Under the pieces are notes generated by a model. The model saw nothing but the letters and a program-made list of their open reading frames with translations, made no database searches and was not told the DNA's origin. Below, one piece after another: positions 16,594 through 24,754 of a stretch of 64,000 bases of DNA (the stretch's first letter is position 1; each line of letters begins with the position of its first letter). This DNA comes from Candidatus Avimonas merdigallinarum (GTDB lineage Bacteria > Bacillota > Clostridia > Oscillospirales > Acutalibacteraceae): assembly GCA_904377855.1 (NCBI GenBank), contig CAJFGS010000002.1, positions 38,534 to 102,533 of the forward strand. Reading direction: 5' to 3'. The position numbers were made by a program, and so were the translations under genes.

Positions 16594-17478
16594 GTGAAAA
16601 AGGGAAGCGGCGGGAAGGAGCCGGAACACAAAGCGTTCCTTCTCCGCCTGCGGAAAGAAATGGAAGACAGCACGCCGGAAAGCTGGGACAAAATCCGCCG
16701 CCGGCTGGGGCGGCAGCCCCCGGCAGCCGCGCGGGCGCCCCGGAGATTCCGGACGGTTGCGGCAGCGGCAGCCTGCCTGGCGCTCTGCGCCGCCGTCGCG
16801 ATGGGGACGCCGGCCCTTTGGCACTCCCTGCAGGGCCGCCTTGCCGCGGCTTCCGGGGGCACGGAGAGCGGCCGGTATCTTTTTACCGTGTTTTCCCCCG
16901 CCGCGGACAGCGGCCTGGCGGGGGATGCGGCGGCCTCGCCGGGGGAGCCGAAGATTATGCTTTCGTCGGACGGATATAACCAGCTGGGGGCCATCGGCCA
17001 GCCCTGGGAGACCGACGGGGGAAGCGAATACCGGCTGGACGTGGAACTCAATTTTGCTTTTTGGGGGAAAGAATTGGAATCGGTCGCCTATACCTGCAGC
17101 GGGTCGGACGGGACCCTCCTCCTTCGCCATTCGACAGAAGGGGAGACGGCGGCTGCCGCCCGGCTTCTGCGGGAGGAGGACGCGCAGGGGGAATGGTCGG
17201 AGATGGAAATGGACATCTGCGAACTCACCGCCCAGGAACAGACGGATCCGGCCCTTTCCCTCTGGCTGCGGCTGAGGGTGGACGCCGCCCCCTATGAGGG
17301 GATGGACGCCCTGGAGGCGCTCAGCGGCGTATACGACGCGTTCCGGGAGGAGATCTGCCGGACGCGGCTGACGGCGTTCCTGGAGTACGGGGACGGCGAA
17401 AGGGAGGCCGTGGCTCTGCAGCTGGGGCTGGCGCAGGAGAACGACCACGCGGTTACCGTTACCCTGCTGGCCGGCTGA
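16594..17478 (+). CDS. Probable membrane-bound anti-sigma factor
   Basis: 294 aa, starting at a GTG (16594) 6 nt after GGAGGGGG and 54 nt behind the sigma gene. The N-terminal 50 residues are charged and cytoplasmic, one helix (about 52-72, AAAAACLALCAAVAM) crosses the membrane, and about 220 residues lie outside. No zinc-type ZAS motif (HxxxCxxC) is visible, so it is not a classical ZAS anti-sigma. The function rests on position after the ECF sigma gene and on topology. The outer part has no family I recognise. Confidence 0.7.
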   Translation: MKKGSGGKEPEHKAFLLRLRKEMEDSTPESWDKIRRRLGRQPPAAARAPRRFRTVAAAAACLALCAAVAMGTPALWHSLQGRLAAASGGTESGRYLFTVFSPAADSGLAGDAAASPGEPKIMLSSDGYNQLGAIGQPWETDGGSEYRLDVELNFAFWGKELESVAYTCSGSDGTLLLRHSTEGETAAAARLLREEDAQGEWSEMEMDICELTAQEQTDPALSLWLRLRVDAAPYEGMDALEALSGVYDAFREEICRTRLTAFLEYGDGEREAVALQLGLAQENDHAVTVTLLAG

Positions 17479-17547
17479 GGACGGTGACCGGACAAGCCCG
17501 CCTGCGGGGCGTGCAATTACGATATTTATGGGAGAGGATGAGCCATC

Positions 17548-18627
17548 TTGTCAAAGAAAACCGGCAGCCATGCGAAGCCGCGGCAGCGCAGCAAAGGGAA
17601 AAAGGCGGTTTTGATTGCGATTGTCGCCCTGCTCAGCGTGCTGGCGCTGCTGCTGATCGCGGGGGGCGTTTATGTGAAGGTAATGCTGGGGCGGATCGGG
17701 AGGATTGACCCCAGCCAGGGAAGCTATGTGACTTCCATCGAGCCGGATCCGCTGGATCCGGAGTTCAGCGGGGAAATCATCGACGACCCGGTGGAGATCA
17801 ACGACGCGGTGGATTCGGTAAACGCCATCGAAGTCCAGGGGAATACCAAGGTGATCTCCAACATCCTGCTGGTCGGGGTGGAAACCGACGAGGGGAACCG
17901 CAACGACGTGCAGAATTACGACGGGCGCAGCGACTCCATGATTATCCTCTCGATCGACAAATACCATAAGACAATCAAGATGGTCTCCCTCCTGCGGGAC
18001 AGCTACGTGGCAATCCCCGGGCATGGTTACGGGAAGCTCAATTCGGCCTTCCGGTACGGCGGCTTTGACCTGCTGAGCCAGACCATCGAGCAGAATTTCC
18101 GGATAAAGATCGACCAGTTCGTCGCGGTCAACTTCAAGGCGTTCACCATCGCGGTGGAAGCCATGGGCGGGGTGGACATTGTCCTGACCGACGCGGAAAT
18201 CGAGCAGTTCCGGAAGAACAATCACGAAGTACCGGTCAAAACCAACGCGGAAGGGCTCTGCCATCTGAACGCGGAGCAGACGCTCTATTATTCCCGCATC
18301 CGGGCAATCGGGGACGACTGGGGCCGCACCACCCGCCAGCGCACGGTGCTCAAGGCGCTGATGCAGAAGGCGAAGGGCGCGGGGATCGGCACCCTGAACA
18401 ACCTGGTTTATGAGGTGCTGCCCTATATCAGCACCAATATGTCGGACGGCGAAATCCTGGGCTATGTCGCCAACGTCCCGGCCTACCTGTCTTATGAGGT
18501 CAGCGAGAAAATGATCCCCGACCGCAGCGAATGCAAGGAAGTGCGTGTCACCGGCGTGGGGACCTGCGTGGGGATGACGGATCCGACCGCCTCGGTGCTG
18601 GCGCTGCACCACTTTATCTACGGCTGA
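17548..18627 (+). CDS. LytR-CpsA-Psr (LCP) family protein 2
   Basis: 359 aa. Basic cytoplasmic tail, one membrane helix (about 22-45) and an LCP domain with NILLVGVETDEG, RSDSMIILSIDK, MVSLLRDSYVAIPG, RYGGFDLLSQTIEQNF and YYSRIRAIGDDWGR. It is clearly a paralogue of the protein encoded at 14607-15755, sharing the FGGFDLM/YGGFDLL and TIEQNFR segments. It starts at a TTG with GGAGAGGA about 10 nt upstream. Placed directly after an ECF sigma and anti-sigma pair without a visible promoter, so likely co-transcribed and induced by envelope stress (inference). Confidence 0.92.
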   Translation: MSKKTGSHAKPRQRSKGKKAVLIAIVALLSVLALLLIAGGVYVKVMLGRIGRIDPSQGSYVTSIEPDPLDPEFSGEIIDDPVEINDAVDSVNAIEVQGNTKVISNILLVGVETDEGNRNDVQNYDGRSDSMIILSIDKYHKTIKMVSLLRDSYVAIPGHGYGKLNSAFRYGGFDLLSQTIEQNFRIKIDQFVAVNFKAFTIAVEAMGGVDIVLTDAEIEQFRKNNHEVPVKTNAEGLCHLNAEQTLYYSRIRAIGDDWGRTTRQRTVLKALMQKAKGAGIGTLNNLVYEVLPYISTNMSDGEILGYVANVPAYLSYEVSEKMIPDRSECKEVRVTGVGTCVGMTDPTASVLALHHFIYG

Positions 18628-18666
18628 TTGGCCGGCGGCCGGCTGGACGGCAGGCTGCCGCTTTGC

Positions 18667-18703
18667 AGGAAAGGGACGCCCCTCCGGGGCGTCCCTTTCC
18701 TGT
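18667..18703 (+). terminator. Terminator of the sigma/LCP operon
   Basis: AGGAAAGGGACGCCCC (18667-18682) and its perfect complement (18686-18701) surround a TCC loop. No long T run follows. Confidence 0.75.
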
Positions 18704-18859
18704 GCCATCCCTCTCCCTTCTCTCACAGGAAAAGGGATACCCAAGGGCGATTTCGCTTTGTTTTCAACTGATTGTTATAATTTCCCGTTTTTTCGGCATG
18801 GTTCCCCGCCGCCGATTCCGCGCGGGACGCGCTTTCCTCCCCTTTTTACATTTTAGCAG

Positions 18860-18888
18860 TGGACAAAACGGGGGGAATCCTGTATAAT
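18860..18888 (+). promoter_or_regulatory. Promoter of the PrsA/SurA-like lipoprotein
   Basis: TGGACA (18860-18865), a 17-nt spacer and TATAAT (18883-18888). The leader is about 100 nt. Confidence 0.8.
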
Positions 18889-18994
18889 AAAAAACTGTAT
18901 TATCGCCGGACAGGTTCCGGCATCCTGTAAAAGCGCAGGAGGCATACACCGAAAGCCTGCATGGGGAATACCACCACAGAGAGGAAGTCATAGT

Positions 18995-20254
18995 ATGCAT
19001 TTGTCCAAACGCATTAAACAAGCGGCGTGCGCTGCGCTGGCCTCGGCCGTGCTGCTGAGCGGCTGCTCCACCCCCGCGGTGGCGGCCACGGTGGACGGCA
19101 AGGAGTACAGCACCGGCGTATACCTTGCATACCTGTACATGATTTATCAGGAAACCTTCACCAACTATAACCTGTATATGTACCAGTATTACGGCATGGA
19201 TCCCTGGTCGCAGACCCTCTCCTACGGGGAAGGCGACGACGCGAAGGATATGTCGGTGGAGGATTATATCGTCCAGGTGACCAAGGATACCATCATCCGG
19301 CAGAAAGCGCTGGAGAATAAGCTTGCGGAATACGGACTGGAGCCGGATCCGGAAGAAGCAGCCGAAATCGAGAAGCAGATCGCCCAGGTAAAGAACGACG
19401 ATATCATCAAGCTGGGCTTCAATAAGGAAAGCTACGGCGAGATGCTGCGGGCATATTCGCTCAATGAGCGCGCCCTGTTCTACGGCCTGTACGACAAAGG
19501 CGGCGAGCGGGCTATGAGCGAAGAGAGCATCCGCGAGTATTTTGAAGAGAACTATCTCAGCTATAAGATCATCGAAATCAGCCTTACCGACTCCAACGGG
19601 GCGGATCTCGGCGACGAGAAGGTAGAGGAAATCCGGGAGCAGCTGGAAGGCTACCTGGAAATGTACAACGAAACCGGCGACTTCGACAAGGTGATCGAGC
19701 AGTACGAGAAGGATCAGGAAGAAGAAAGCAGTTCCACCACCACGACCGGCGGGGGGACTACGGGGACCGGATCTTCCGAAACCACGACCACGGGGGCGGA
19801 TTCGACGACGACCACGGAAGCCCCGGATTCCACCACGACGGACGATACAACCACCACGACCGCTCCGGAGGACGAGGGATCGGACGAAGAGGAAGAGGAA
19901 ACCGATCCCAATCTGCATAATATTGACGCCAACACCTACGGGGACGAGAACTTCACCGACGCCGTGAAATCGGTGCCGGTCGGCGAAGCGAAAATCGTCG
20001 AGTACAAAAAGGGCGAGGCCACCAACACCATGTCGCTCATCCTGCGGCTGGATCCGGAGGAAGTGAACGAGGACAACGAGGACGGCGAAACCTATTTCGA
20101 GCAGAACCGCGAGAACATTATCTACGGCGCGAAGTACGAGGACTTCGACAAGGAAATTACCGAGTACGCCGCGACCCTGGATGTGAAGTTCGACGAGGGC
20201 GTGGTGCGGACATGCAACCCGAGGCAGCTGGAAGAGGACGCCAGCAGGGAATAA
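18995..20254 (+). CDS. SurA/PrsA-like foldase lipoprotein with Thr/Ser-rich insert
   Basis: 419 aa. The lipobox LLSGC places the lipidated cysteine at residue 24. An N-terminal SurA/PrsA-like helical region follows (DGKEYSTGVYLAYLYM..., about 30-170). Residues about 243-305 are a low-complexity linker made almost only of Thr, Ser, Gly, Asp and Glu (runs such as SSSTTTTGGG and TTTDDTTTTTAPE). A second folded part with many acidic residues closes the protein. It probably assists folding of exported proteins at the outer membrane face, but no clear parvulin active site is visible, so enzymatic activity is uncertain. Start ATG with GAGAGGA upstream. Confidence 0.75.
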   Translation: MHLSKRIKQAACAALASAVLLSGCSTPAVAATVDGKEYSTGVYLAYLYMIYQETFTNYNLYMYQYYGMDPWSQTLSYGEGDDAKDMSVEDYIVQVTKDTIIRQKALENKLAEYGLEPDPEEAAEIEKQIAQVKNDDIIKLGFNKESYGEMLRAYSLNERALFYGLYDKGGERAMSEESIREYFEENYLSYKIIEISLTDSNGADLGDEKVEEIREQLEGYLEMYNETGDFDKVIEQYEKDQEEESSSTTTTGGGTTGTGSSETTTTGADSTTTTEAPDSTTTDDTTTTTAPEDEGSDEEEEETDPNLHNIDANTYGDENFTDAVKSVPVGEAKIVEYKKGEATNTMSLILRLDPEEVNEDNEDGETYFEQNRENIIYGAKYEDFDKEITEYAATLDVKFDEGVVRTCNPRQLEEDASRE

Positions 20255-20273
20255 TCCGGCAAAGAAGGCAAAC

Positions 20274-20308
20274 AAAAAAGCAGCGGGCCAGCGGCCCGCT
20301 GCTTTTTT
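20274..20308 (+). terminator. Bidirectional terminator between lipoprotein and DtxR-type genes
   Basis: AAAAAAGCAGCGGGCC and GGCCCGCTGCTTTTTT are perfect 16-bp arms around AGC. It serves both converging genes. Confidence 0.95.
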
Positions 20309-20394
20309 CGAATATCCATTCAAGGACGCCCGCAGAAACTTTAGAAGGGTGGACAGGCGGTTTTATCCCCCAATCCGCCGCCCAGGGCGGCGGA

Positions 20395-20763
20395 TTATGC
20401 CCTGCGGCGGACATGCTCCTTAATCGCTTCAAAGCTTTCCGCGCTAATGACGTGCTCGATCCGGCACGCGTCCTCCACCGCGACCTCAGGGGTTACCCCC
20501 AGCGCGGCCAGCCAGTCCGAAAGGAGGGTGTGCCGCTCGTACATTTTTTCCGCGATCTCCCGTCCCGGCGGAAGGAGGGTGATAAACCCTTCCGCGGACA
20601 TCTCAATATAGCCGTTTTCCCGCAGGTTCTTCATGGCGACGCTGACGCTCGGCTTGGAATACCCCAACTCGTTGGCAATATCAATCGAACGGACCACGCC
20701 CTTATTTTTCTGCAGGATCAGGATGGTTTCCAGGTAATTTTCCGCCGATTCTTGAATTTTCAC
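20395..20763 (-). CDS. DtxR/MntR-type metal-dependent transcriptional regulator
   Basis: 122 aa. Begins KIQESAENYLETIL, the typical first helix of DtxR/MntR proteins, with a winged helix (VVRSIDIANELGYSKPSVSVAMKNLRENGYI) and a helical dimerisation part holding likely metal ligands (HTLLSDWL, EDACRIEHVIS). No C-terminal SH3-like domain, as in MntR. I use the GTG at 20763, with GGAGG 5 nt upstream. It is divergent from the feo operon, whose promoter carries two copies of GTTAG-N6-CTAAC, a likely binding site; an Fe(II)-sensing repressor of feo is the best inference. Confidence 0.9.
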   Translation of the reverse strand: MKIQESAENYLETILILQKNKGVVRSIDIANELGYSKPSVSVAMKNLRENGYIEMSAEGFITLLPPGREIAEKMYERHTLLSDWLAALGVTPEVAVEDACRIEHVISAESFEAIKEHVRRRA

Positions 20764-20969
20764 AGCGCCTCCGCCTTCCTTTCCCATGGTTATACGGCAT
20801 CAGGGATAAGCATAGTATAACACATTCCTCCCCCGTTTAAAAGGGTCTCGGCATCATATAGGGCGGCATTTTCCGCGCAGCACCCTGCCCGCCGTTATTT
20901 GCCGGCGCCGGGGGAAATGCTCCCGCCGGGGATCGGCGGAAGGAAGTCGAGAAAAATCCAAAGAGATGG

Positions 20970-20998
20970 TTGACAAAACGGTTAGCCGGTGCTAACAT
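20970..20998 (+). promoter_or_regulatory. Promoter of the feo operon
   Basis: TTGACA (20970-20975), a 17-nt spacer and TAACAT (20993-20998). The -10 box overlaps the first GTTAG-N6-CTAAC palindrome. Confidence 0.85.
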
Positions 20999-21022
20999 AT
21001 ATGGTGGTTAGAAAAAGCTAAC
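20981..21022 (+). promoter_or_regulatory. Two operator palindromes GTTAG-N6-CTAAC
   Basis: Site 1: GTTAG (20981-20985) and CTAAC (20992-20996), between and over the -35/-10. Site 2: GTTAG (21007-21011) and CTAAC (21018-21022), over the expected transcription start. Both have the same 6-nt spacing. The sequence resembles DtxR/SirR-family boxes, and such a regulator is encoded next door, so binding would block transcription. Confidence 0.8.
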
Positions 21023-21073
21023 TGCCGGTGCGAACGGCGGTCGGCATCCTATCAAAAAGTGAGGGGTGAAACA

Positions 21074-21286
21074 ATGATGCCGCTGGTATTTGCTAATGTC
21101 GGGGAGGAGAGCATTATCCGGAAGGTGGGCGGCAGCCCGGAGGTGCGGGCGCATTTGGAGGATCTCGGTTTTGTGACGGGAGGCAATGTGACGGTGATCT
21201 CCACCGCCGGCGGGAACCTGATTGTGAACATCAAGGATTCCCGCGTGGCAATCAGCCGCGAAATGGCGAGCAAAATCATGGTGTGA
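21074..21286 (+). CDS. feoA: FeoA family ferrous iron transport accessory protein 1
   Basis: 70 aa with the SH3-like FeoA fold: MPLVFANVGEE, IIRKVGG, HLEDLGFVTGGNVTVI and the closing SRVAISREMASKIMV. FeoA supports FeoB-mediated Fe(II) uptake, probably by binding its cytoplasmic part. Start ATG 21074 with GAGGGGTG upstream. First gene of the feo operon, 32 nt before a second feoA. Confidence 0.93.
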   Translation: MMPLVFANVGEESIIRKVGGSPEVRAHLEDLGFVTGGNVTVISTAGGNLIVNIKDSRVAISREMASKIMV

Positions 21287-21318
21287 CGGCCAGAACGGAT
21301 TAGCAGGGAGGAAACAGA

Positions 21319-21540
21319 ATGAAAACATTGAAGCAGGCAACGATCGGCAGCACGGTAAAGGTGGTGAAGCTGCACGGCGAAGGCGCGGTCAAACGCCGGA
21401 TTATGGACATGGGCATCACCCGCGGCGTACCGGTGTACATCCGCAAGGTGGCGCCGCTCGGCGATCCGGTGGAGGTAACCGTCCGGGGTTATGAGCTTTC
21501 CCTGCGGAAAGCGGACGCGGAAATGATCGAGGTGGAGTGA
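21319..21540 (+). CDS. feoA: FeoA family ferrous iron transport accessory protein 2
   Basis: 73 aa, SH3-like FeoA fold: TLKQATIGSTVKVVKLHGEG, KRRIMDMGITRGVPVYI and EVTVRGYELSLRKADAEMIEV. More basic than the first copy. Two separate feoA genes before feoB are common in Clostridia; whether both bind FeoB is not known. Ribosome site GGGAGGAAAC precedes the ATG. Confidence 0.93.
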   Translation: MKTLKQATIGSTVKVVKLHGEGAVKRRIMDMGITRGVPVYIRKVAPLGDPVEVTVRGYELSLRKADAEMIEVE

Positions 21541-21584
21541 TCTTCCTGCGCCGGCTCCCCGAGGGAGGCGCTTTGCGGCATGCG

Positions 21585-21600
21585 GTTAGCTTTGGCTAAT
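21585..21600 (+). promoter_or_regulatory. Third GTTAG-N6-CTAAT operator before feoB
   Basis: GTTAG (21585-21589) and CTAAT (21596-21600), with the same spacing as the two sites in the feo promoter. It lies 36 bp before feoB, so the regulator may also act inside the operon. Confidence 0.7.
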
Positions 21601-21635
21601 TTACATATGGGAAGAATATGGAAGGAAGAAGAGCG

Positions 21636-24059
21636 ATGAATATTCGAATTGCCCTGGCGGGAAACCCGAACAGCGGGAAAACCACCCTGTTCAATGCGCT
21701 GACCGGATCGAACCAGTTCGTCGGGAACTGGCCGGGCGTCACGGTCGAAAAGAAGGAAGGGAAGCTCAAAAAGCACAGCGACGTCACGATTATGGACCTC
21801 CCGGGCATTTATTCGCTGTCGCCGTATACGCTGGAAGAAGTGGTGGCGCGCAATTACCTGATTAACGAACGCCCGGACGCCATCCTGAACATCATCGACG
21901 GCACCAACCTGGAGCGCAACCTCTACCTGACCACCCAGCTTACCGAACTGGGGATCCCGGTGGTGGTGGCGGTCAACATGATGGACGTGGTAAAGAAAAA
22001 CGGCGACCACATCAACACCGGCGAGCTTTCCCGCCAGCTTGGCTGCGCGGTGGTGGAGATCTCCGCCCTCAAGGGCGCCGGCGTCATGGAAGCGGCCGAG
22101 GAAGCGGTGAAAGCGGCTTCCGGGCCGGCCACCATCCCCCAGCACAGCTTCAGCGGCGCGGTGGAGCACGCGATAGCGCACATCGAGGAGGCGGCGGTCC
22201 ACACCCTGCCGGCCGAACAGCAGCGCTGGTACGCCGTCAAGATTTTTGAGCGGGACGAAAAGGTGCTCGAGCAGCTCAAGCTGAAAAAGGAAGTCCTGGC
22301 CCATATCGAGGAGGATATCCAGGCTGCGGAGAAAGAATTGGACGACGATGCGGAAAGCATCATCACCAACGAACGGTATGTGTATATCGCCTCCATCCTC
22401 AAAAGCTGCTACAAGAAAAAGAATGCGGGGAAGCTGTCGGTTTCGGACAAAATCGACCGGGTGGTCACCAACCGCTGGGCGGCCCTCCCAATTTTCGCGG
22501 TGGTGATGTTCCTCGTGTATTTCGTCTCGGTGACCACGGTGGGCACCTGGGCGACCGACTGGGCGAACGACGGCGTGTTCGGCGAAGGCTGGCACCTGTT
22601 CGGGATCGGCTCGGCGGATTACGAGGACGCGGCGGCGGAATATGAAGTCCCCGGCGCGGTGGTGGAAGCCTTCGAGTCGGCGGCCGCCGACGCGGGGCTG
22701 GATCCGGCCGAGGCGGCCGGGTTGACCACCGAAGCCTATCTGTATGACGAGAACGGCGCGGTTACCGAGACGATACCGGTTACCTTTGCGGATTATGAGG
22801 AGGCCGCCGCGGTGGAAGAGCCCGATCCCGCCGCCTACGGCGTGTGGGTGCCCGGCCTCCCGGTGCTGATTGAGAGCGGCCTGGACGCGGTCAACTGCGT
22901 GGATTGGCTCAAGGGGCTGATCCTGGACGGGATTGTCGGCGGCGTCGGCGCGGTGCTCGGTTTTGTCCCGCAGATGCTGGTGCTGTTCATCTTCCTGGCG
23001 TTCCTGGAAGGCTGCGGCTATATGGCGCGCATCGCGTTCGTAATGGACCGCATTTTCCGCAAGTTCGGCCTGTCGGGCAAATCCTTTATCCCGATGCTCA
23101 TCGGCACCGGCTGCGGCGTGCCCGGGATTATGGCCTCCCGCACGATTGAAAACGAGCGCGACCGCCGCATGACGGTCATGACCACCACCTTCATCCCCTG
23201 CGGCGCCAAGCTCCCGATTATCGCGCTGATTGCCGGCGCGCTGTTCAACGGGGCCTGGTGGGTGGCGCCGAGCGCCTATTTCGTAGGGGTAGCGGCCATC
23301 ATCGTCTCCGGTATCATGCTCAAGAAGACGAGGCTGTTCGCGGGCGACCCGGCCCCCTTTGTCATGGAGCTGCCGGCCTATCACCTGCCCACCGTCGGCA
23401 ACGTGCTCCGCTCGATGTGGGAGCGCGCCTGGTCCTTTATCAAAAAGGCCGGCACCATCATCCTGCTGTCGGCGATCCTGCTGTGGTTCCTGCAGGGCTT
23501 CGGGGTGGAAAACGGGAAATTCGGCATGGTCAGCGACCTGAACAATTCGATTTTGGCCGTCATCGGCGGTGCGATCGCCTGGATTTTCGCCCCGCTCGGC
23601 TGGGGCAACTGGCAGGCGGCGGTGGCCTGCGTCACCGGCCTGATCGCTAAGGAAAACGTGGTCAGCACCTTCGGCGTGCTGTACGGCGGCTTCGAAGAGG
23701 TGGCCGAAAACGGCTGGCAGGTGTGGGCGAATGTGCGGGAGCATTTCACCATGCTTTCCGCCTACTCCTTCCTGGTGTTCAACCTGCTGTGCGCACCCTG
23801 CTTCGCGGCAATGGGCGCCATCAAGCGCGAAATGAACAATGGGAAGTGGACGGCGTTCGCCATCGGCTACCAGTGCGTGTTCGCCTATGCGGTTTCCCTG
23901 ATTATCTATCAGCTGGGCTCGCTGTTCACCGGCAATGTGGCCGGCGCCGCCGGCGTGGTCGGCGTAATCGCCGCCTTCCTCCTGCTGGCGATCATCCTCT
24001 TCCAGCTTTTCCGCCCCTATAAGGAGGGCGGGACGCTCCGGAAAAAAGGAATGGCCTGA
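21636..24059 (+). CDS. feoB: Ferrous iron transporter FeoB
   Basis: 807 aa. Cytoplasmic G domain: GNPNSGKTT (9-17), GNWPGVTVEKKEG (switch), DLPGIYSL (G3) and VNMMDV (G4), then a helical insertion domain and a membrane part with two Gate motifs, including the GCGVPGIMASRTIE segment. It takes Fe(II) across the cytoplasmic membrane. Unusual feature: an acidic, Ala/Glu-rich stretch of about 100 residues (roughly 310-415) is inserted after the first membrane helix, probably outside the cell. I start at 21636 (GGAAGGA 9 nt upstream) rather than 21618. Confidence 0.96.
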   Translation: MNIRIALAGNPNSGKTTLFNALTGSNQFVGNWPGVTVEKKEGKLKKHSDVTIMDLPGIYSLSPYTLEEVVARNYLINERPDAILNIIDGTNLERNLYLTTQLTELGIPVVVAVNMMDVVKKNGDHINTGELSRQLGCAVVEISALKGAGVMEAAEEAVKAASGPATIPQHSFSGAVEHAIAHIEEAAVHTLPAEQQRWYAVKIFERDEKVLEQLKLKKEVLAHIEEDIQAAEKELDDDAESIITNERYVYIASILKSCYKKKNAGKLSVSDKIDRVVTNRWAALPIFAVVMFLVYFVSVTTVGTWATDWANDGVFGEGWHLFGIGSADYEDAAAEYEVPGAVVEAFESAAADAGLDPAEAAGLTTEAYLYDENGAVTETIPVTFADYEEAAAVEEPDPAAYGVWVPGLPVLIESGLDAVNCVDWLKGLILDGIVGGVGAVLGFVPQMLVLFIFLAFLEGCGYMARIAFVMDRIFRKFGLSGKSFIPMLIGTGCGVPGIMASRTIENERDRRMTVMTTTFIPCGAKLPIIALIAGALFNGAWWVAPSAYFVGVAAIIVSGIMLKKTRLFAGDPAPFVMELPAYHLPTVGNVLRSMWERAWSFIKKAGTIILLSAILLWFLQGFGVENGKFGMVSDLNNSILAVIGGAIAWIFAPLGWGNWQAAVACVTGLIAKENVVSTFGVLYGGFEEVAENGWQVWANVREHFTMLSAYSFLVFNLLCAPCFAAMGAIKREMNNGKWTAFAIGYQCVFAYAVSLIIYQLGSLFTGNVAGAAGVVGVIAAFLLLAIILFQLFRPYKEGGTLRKKGMA

Positions 24060-24102
24060 CCCACACACACCGGTACGGCGGCTTCCCAAAGGAGGGATTG
24101 GT

Positions 24103-24297
24103 TTGCTGCAATTTTTCCAAACATACGGTGGTTCGATTCTTGTCGGCCTGCTTGTCCTGTCGGCGGCCGCGCTGGCCGCGGCAAAGCTGTACCGGGACAG
24201 GCGGAAAGGGAAATCCTCCTGCGGGGGCGGCTGCGCTCACTGCCCCTCCGCGGGGGCCTGCCACGGGAATACTATCCGTATAAAAAGCGAAAAGTAA
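24103..24297 (+). CDS. FeoB-associated Cys-rich membrane protein
   Basis: 64 aa. One membrane helix (about 10-30) and a basic stretch (KLYRDRRKGK) lead to a C-terminal cysteine cluster, CGGGCAHCPSAGAC. Such small proteins commonly follow feoB in Clostridia; they may act as FeoC-like partners or metal chaperones, but the role is unproven. Starts at a TTG with AAAGGAGGG 6 nt upstream. Last gene of the feo operon. Confidence 0.88.
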   Translation: MLQFFQTYGGSILVGLLVLSAAALAAAKLYRDRRKGKSSCGGGCAHCPSAGACHGNTIRIKSEK

Positions 24298-24306
24298 AAC
24301 CGAGCG

Positions 24307-24346
24307 AAAAAACGGGACGCCGGGGGAATCCCCGGCGTCCCGTTTT
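24307..24346 (+). terminator. Terminator of the feo operon
   Basis: AAAACGGGACGCCGGGG and CCCCGGCGTCCCGTTTT are perfect arms around a GAAT loop. Confidence 0.95.
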
Positions 24347-24754
24347 CCTGTCCCGGCAGGGATCCGGCCGCGAGGGGCGGCTTCCCCGCCGCGCTCGGCC
24401 CGACCCGGAGGGGACGGGGCGGCATGCTCCTTTTACAGCGACCCTTCGCCGTGGCTCTTTCGCCGTGGTTCCTTCGCTGCGGGGATGCACCGGCACGGCG
24501 GGGCGCGCCCTCCGCCGGGAAGTGGGGGACGGGAACGCTCAGGAGGGCAAAGGGGGCAGCCCCAGCGATCCGGTCCCGGCGGGAGGCGCCGGCCTGTCCC
24601 CCTGCCGAAATTGTGAAATTTTTGTTATATCTGGGGATTCTCCGCCCGCACCGGCGCACGATATGATAGAATGAAATTCCAAAACAGGGCCGCCGGCGGG
24701 AACAGAACGGCCCGCCGCAAACGCCGGCAGTTTGGCTTCGGGGGAGGAAACGGC
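24347..24754. other. Gene-free GC-rich interval
   Basis: About 400 bp with no convincing gene. Near its end the sequence turns AT-rich (TTGTGAAATTTTTGTTATAT from 24611, TATGATAGAAT at about 24662), where the promoter of the next gene probably lies, but I cannot fix the boxes. Confidence 0.5.

Noticed and set aside
21489..24089. 866-codon minus-strand frame opposite feoB
   Set aside because: His/Gly/Arg-rich antisense shadow without motifs.
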